A stretch of 64,000 bases of DNA from DASXVX01 sp036504075 (GTDB lineage: Bacteria; Bacillota; Sulfobacillia; Symbiobacteriales; Symbiobacteriaceae): positions 1 to 64,000 of the forward strand of contig DASXVX010000057.1 of the NCBI GenBank assembly GCA_036504075.1, given 5' to 3'. Below are positions 60,118-64,000 of the stretch, one piece after another. Position 1 is the stretch's first letter; each line of letters begins with the position of its first letter. A program made the translations under genes and the position numbers. The notes beneath the pieces were generated by a model. The model worked only from the letters and a program-made list of their open reading frames with translations, had not been told where the DNA came from and searched no databases.

Positions 60118-63100
60118 ATGACAAGGCACTTTCAGGCGGGTGGGTCCGGCAGGTTCGTACCACTGGTTCTTGCCCTGACCATGCTGTTGACCCAGTTGGC
60201 CCGACCCGCCGCCGTTCATGCCGCGGTACCCAGTCCGGCCCTGTCTGCCATGACTGCGTCGAGGTCCGCACTGAACGCCGACGGCGTAAGCACGGCGACC
60301 ATCACCGTGCAGCTCAAGGATGCGAATGGCGCCAACCTCACCGCCGGCGGTGACACGGTGCAGCTTGACATGAGTACGACTGCCTACCTGACTCGTTCGC
60401 CTGTCACCGATCACGGGGACGGTACATATTCGGCGAGCGTGCAGACACAGAATGGGCCGCCGGGGACGACGGTGATCAGCGCACGGGTAAATGGAATGGG
60501 CATAATCAGTTCCGTCCAGATCTCCACGAACTTTGCAGGGTCGCCATCCTCGTGGGTACCAGCTGTCTCTCCTCAGCACGTGGCGGCGGATGGCGCAAGC
60601 ACAGCCACCATCACGTTTGTGCTCCAGGACGCAAATCACACGGAGATCACCCGCGGGGGCTATGCCGTCACCATGCAGACGACACTGGGGACACTCGGTC
60701 CGGTGGTCGACCGGGGCGACGGGACCTACTCAACGACCATCCGGAGTGCAACGGACGGTTGGGCGAAGCTGACTGCAATGGCGGGTGGGTGGCCAGTCAT
60801 GGCCGAGCCGCCGTCAGGCCCTGACGTGCTGGTTGCCTTCGGAAACGCCGGGCCCAATCCGATTCCGAGCGCGGCCATGTCGAGCGTGAGCGCCGCCCGG
60901 ATCCGGCTGACGGCCATACCCACCCCTGCCAACAAGACCACGATCACGGTCCGGCTCAGGAACGCCGCGGGCGAAGCGCTGGTTGCCAGCTTGTATACCC
61001 CTTCGCTCCTCAAGTCATCTCCAGGAAATTGGCAAGTGGGGTCTCTGTCCCCACTCACGAACAATCACGACGGCACCTATACCGCAACCTTCACGGCCGA
61101 TACGGCTACCGGAATTGCGCGAATCGAGGCCAGGGTCAACGGGCAGTCCATCGGCACCGTGGAGATTACGCAACTGATCACGGGGGTTGCGACGTCCTGG
61201 GTGCCGACAGTGACCCCGCAGCAAGTCATCGCCGACGGTACCAGCACCGCCACGATCACGTGGGAACTGCGGGATGTGATGGGCGAGACGATCACGACCG
61301 GCGGGTGTGGCGGAACCCTGACTACGAGCATCGGAACACCAAGTCCGATGACCGACAACCAGGACGCCACTTGCTCGGTGACCATACGCAGCAACAGGGC
61401 GGGAGAGGCCACCGTTTCCCTCTCGGTGAACGGGACTTCCATGGGGACGGCCACCGTGACGTTCTTCGGCCCTGCCATCAGCGCCGCGCCGAGTCGGGCG
61501 CCTGACCAGGCCGGGTGGTACCGCTCCCCGGTCACCGTCTCCTTTCCCTGTGCGGCGGCGGTCAGCTGCACGGGACCCATCACCGTCAGCGCCGACGGTG
61601 CCGGCCAGCAGATCACCGGGTCCGCGGTCAATTCCGTTGGCCAAGGTGCTTCTGTCCAGGTCGCAGTGAACGTCGACCTGACGCCCCCAGTCACAACCAT
61701 GACGGCACCGTCCAACCCGGCGTACGCGTTTTCGCTCTCTGCCACCGACGCGCTGTCAGGCGTGCAGGCGACATGGTTTCGCGTGGACAATGGCGTCGCC
61801 GTGAACGGAAGGGACGTTCCGGCATATGCAGCGCGCGACCATACCGTCGAATATTGGAGCGTGGATAACGCCGGGAACGAGGAGGCGCACCATTCTTATA
61901 CCCATGCGTCGGACGGCACACCCCCGGTCATCACCGGAGCGGCCGGCTCCGCCCCCAACGCGGGTGGCTGGTACAACCGCCCCGTGACCGTTTCGTTCCG
62001 GTGCACGGACGCTGAGTCCGGTGTCGCCCAATGCCAGGCGCCCGTGACGCTGGCGACGGAAGGCGCCGGCCAGAAGGCCACCGGCAATGCAAGGGACAGG
62101 GAAGGCAACGCCGCAACCACCACCGTGTCCGGCATCAATATCGACCTGACGCCGCCCGTGGCAAGTGGGGTAACCGCCCCCGCCCTCACCAACTCCCGCA
62201 CGGTGACACTCGGTTGGGACGCCCGCGACGGACTCTCCGGCGTGGCCGGCGGGCGGCTCTACTTCTCCGGCGACGACGGTCGGAACTGGACGGAGGCCGG
62301 CGCCCTTTCGCCGGGGCAGCCCGCCGGCTTCGTGGCTCCCGCCGCCGGCAGGTTCGGGCTCTGGGTGGCGGCCGAGGACAAGGCCGGGAATCGCTCGGCA
62401 TCCCCGCAACCCGGCAGCCGGCCGATGGCCGCGGTCACTATTGACACGGTCCCGCCCGCCGGTACGGTGAGGACGGACCCCTATACGAACACGGATGTGG
62501 CGATTCTGTTCCTGAAAGCAACAGACGCAAACGGCGTGGCCGACATGCGTTTTTCCACCGGGCACGACCGGTGGACGGACTGGGAGTCGTTTCAGGCGGC
62601 AAAGAATGTCCAGTTGAGCGGTGAGGGTTCTCGGACCATACTGGCGCAGTTCCGTGACCGGGCGGGGAATGTGTCCGCGCCTGTGCGGGCGGACGTGGTC
62701 CGGGATGTTTCGCCCCCGACGGGAACCGTCCAAATCGGGAATGGGAGTGGGTACGCGCCGTCCGTCGAAACGACGCTGACGCTCCACGCAGAGGATGACC
62801 GGTCGGGCGTGGCCGCGATGCGGTTCGCACCAGGGTATGATTGGACGCCCTGGGAGCCATACGACACCCAACGCCCGATTGTGCTGTCCGAGACCGGAAC
62901 CGTTCGGGTCCAGTTCCGGGACGGGGCCGGGAATGTACTTGGACCGGTGATGGCGCAGGCGATCGTGGACCCGACGGTGATCAACGGCACCGGGGTGGTC
63001 ACCGGCTTCGCCGCCGACGAGCGGGCTGCACAGGTGCAGCTTACCCTGACCGCCACCCCTGCCACCAGCGGCCCGATGATGCGGTTCTCGCTGGACGGAT

Positions 63101-63924
63101 CGAATTGGACGCCGTGGGAGCCGTTCGCCGCGACGAAGTCGCTGTCGGTGCCGGGGGCAGCCCAGGAGGCCCTGTACGTGCAGTACCGGAGCCGAGCGGG
63201 GAAAGAATCTGATCCCCTGCGGGTGCCCTTTCGAATGGCGTATCGAACGACAGGTGATCTGACCGCCTACTCCTTCGGCCTGACCGAGGCCGGGAAAGGG
63301 GTGGGAACCTATGTGTATGACCCTGAACTGATGTGTCTGGTCCGAGTCGCGACGGCGTACACTGCGGGCACCGGTACCGGCAATAGCGCCGTTGCCCAGA
63401 ACTGGTCCGGATTCTGGTTGAACCTGCCGGAGCCATCGGTCCAGTTCGCCGACGTTGCCTCCTCACCGTTCCGGCGGGATATTGAAGCCCTCGCACAGAT
63501 GCGGCTCCTCAGCGGCTATGCCGGTGGCGTGTTTCGGCCCGGGCGGCCCCTGACAAGGGCCGAAGCGGTCGCAATGCTGGTCGTGGCCGGCAACGTGCGG
63601 CCAGGCACGGGCGCATCAGGTCTGCGCGACGTGACCGGTCACTGGGCGGAACCGTACATTCGGCGCGCCTGGCAGGCCGGGGTAATCAGCGGGTACGCCG
63701 ATGGCACGTTCCGTCCGGACAAACCGATGACAAGGGCCGAGTTCATCCAGTTGCTCGTGAAGGTCTTTGGGCTGCGCCGCCAGCCCGACGCCGTGGCAGC
63801 CGGGATCGCATCGCCGTCGGGTCGTTTCCGCCCGGACAGCCCGATTACCCGGGAAGAAGCAGCCGGGTTTCTGTACCCGGCCGTCCAGCGCATGCATCGG
63901 GAACTGCTGAGCCGCCGGCCGTAA
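60118..63924 (+). CDS. Large SLH surface protein with Ig-like repeats
   Basis: This 1268-residue protein has a signal peptide from MTRHFQAGG to about VHAA (residue 36). At least three invasin-type Ig-like domains follow (each with ADG.STATIT and DGTYSA; about 38-430), then Ig-like repeats with VDLTPP/IDLTPPV junctions (about 460-690), then further repeats with W..WE motifs (WTDWESF, WTPWEPY, WTPWEPF). Two clear SLH repeats and a partial one end the protein (LSGYAGGVFRPGRPLTRAEA; VISGYADGTFRPDKPMTRAE). It is probably anchored to the wall as an adhesin or S-layer-associated fibre. ATG 60118 after GGGGAGGA is preferred over 60037. Confidence 0.88.
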   Translation: MTRHFQAGGSGRFVPLVLALTMLLTQLARPAAVHAAVPSPALSAMTASRSALNADGVSTATITVQLKDANGANLTAGGDTVQLDMSTTAYLTRSPVTDHGDGTYSASVQTQNGPPGTTVISARVNGMGIISSVQISTNFAGSPSSWVPAVSPQHVAADGASTATITFVLQDANHTEITRGGYAVTMQTTLGTLGPVVDRGDGTYSTTIRSATDGWAKLTAMAGGWPVMAEPPSGPDVLVAFGNAGPNPIPSAAMSSVSAARIRLTAIPTPANKTTITVRLRNAAGEALVASLYTPSLLKSSPGNWQVGSLSPLTNNHDGTYTATFTADTATGIARIEARVNGQSIGTVEITQLITGVATSWVPTVTPQQVIADGTSTATITWELRDVMGETITTGGCGGTLTTSIGTPSPMTDNQDATCSVTIRSNRAGEATVSLSVNGTSMGTATVTFFGPAISAAPSRAPDQAGWYRSPVTVSFPCAAAVSCTGPITVSADGAGQQITGSAVNSVGQGASVQVAVNVDLTPPVTTMTAPSNPAYAFSLSATDALSGVQATWFRVDNGVAVNGRDVPAYAARDHTVEYWSVDNAGNEEAHHSYTHASDGTPPVITGAAGSAPNAGGWYNRPVTVSFRCTDAESGVAQCQAPVTLATEGAGQKATGNARDREGNAATTTVSGINIDLTPPVASGVTAPALTNSRTVTLGWDARDGLSGVAGGRLYFSGDDGRNWTEAGALSPGQPAGFVAPAAGRFGLWVAAEDKAGNRSASPQPGSRPMAAVTIDTVPPAGTVRTDPYTNTDVAILFLKATDANGVADMRFSTGHDRWTDWESFQAAKNVQLSGEGSRTILAQFRDRAGNVSAPVRADVVRDVSPPTGTVQIGNGSGYAPSVETTLTLHAEDDRSGVAAMRFAPGYDWTPWEPYDTQRPIVLSETGTVRVQFRDGAGNVLGPVMAQAIVDPTVINGTGVVTGFAADERAAQVQLTLTATPATSGPMMRFSLDGSNWTPWEPFAATKSLSVPGAAQEALYVQYRSRAGKESDPLRVPFRMAYRTTGDLTAYSFGLTEAGKGVGTYVYDPELMCLVRVATAYTAGTGTGNSAVAQNWSGFWLNLPEPSVQFADVASSPFRRDIEALAQMRLLSGYAGGVFRPGRPLTRAEAVAMLVVAGNVRPGTGASGLRDVTGHWAEPYIRRAWQAGVISGYADGTFRPDKPMTRAEFIQLLVKVFGLRRQPDAVAAGIASPSGRFRPDSPITREEAAGFLYPAVQRMHRELLSRRP

Positions 63925-63957
63925 GCGCATCCGGGGAGACGCAAGGAGGATGGGACC

Positions 63958-64000
63958 GTGGGTTGGGAAAGCATCATCACCGCGTTGTTTCTCGGCTCCT
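63958..64000 (+). CDS. Start of a gene cut by the window end
   Basis: GTG 63958 follows AAGGAGG (63943-63949) by 8 bases and opens a frame MGWESIITALFLGS that runs off the end. The first residues are hydrophobic, but too little is present to name it. Confidence 0.5.
   Translation, partial: MGWESIITALFLGS

Noticed and set aside
1..64000. tRNA, rRNA, transposase or attachment sites
   Set aside because: None could be recognised on reading both strands; small or divergent RNAs may have been missed without a covariance search.

Overview
The window looks like chromosome of a high-GC, Gram-positive (monoderm) Firmicute of the Symbiobacterium/Clostridia type. The support is indirect: S-layer homology (SLH) proteins, a copper-amine-oxidase-type stalk domain with dockerin-like repeats, lipoproteins, strong Shine-Dalgarno sites with frequent GTG/TTG starts, and no outer-membrane genes. 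No rRNA, tRNA, CRISPR array or intact insertion sequence was seen. The species assignment is inference.

Layout. 1-5938: a bacteriocin locus, with a Yip1-like membrane protein, an ABC-2-like permease and ATPase, a C39-peptidase ABC exporter, two Gly-rich peptides that each carry a 22-residue double-glycine leader, and a small membrane protein that may be the immunity protein. 6176-7735: two paralogous genes of an unknown family with matching 5' leaders and hairpin terminators, separated by a universal-stress-protein remnant. 7766-17126: LysE exporter and divergent XRE-cupin regulator, a secreted stalk/dockerin/TPR protein, a TadG-like protein, and a PAS-GAF-GGDEF-EAL signalling protein. 17251-21222: CoA-disulfide reductase-rhodanese and a divergent rhodanese with matched promoters, a hexapeptide-repeat protein, and a TPR lipoprotein.

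21399-32677 is a P-type ATPase island: one degenerate P1B-like protein, three P2A-like ATPases that all begin with the same HMA-like module (one lacks the A-domain glutamate), and three small proteins, two of them sharing a C-terminal signature. 32723-34427: PstS and an orphan OmpR-type regulator. 34502-38311: DeoR regulator and a divergent sugar-phosphate operon (class II aldolase, SIS isomerase, ROK kinase). 38527-48930: a dCACHE-GGDEF-EAL protein with a degenerate GGDEF, membrane and stress-type proteins, an SRPBCC protein, an RRM protein, a YaiI family protein, a CbiA homologue lacking its glutaminase cysteine, an amidase, and an SLH protein.

49237-51107 is an AT-richer AAA-ATPase plus TOPRIM-like pair that resembles phage-defence modules. 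51371-59938 is the most unusual operon: a 1491-residue protein with a Tat signal, a 1290-residue partner without a signal, and a private TatA. It is followed by a large Ig-repeat SLH surface protein and the start of one more gene. The best candidates for undescribed biology are the Tat/giant-protein operon, the two-peptide bacteriocin locus, the ATPase island, and the PYGKY-repeat protein.
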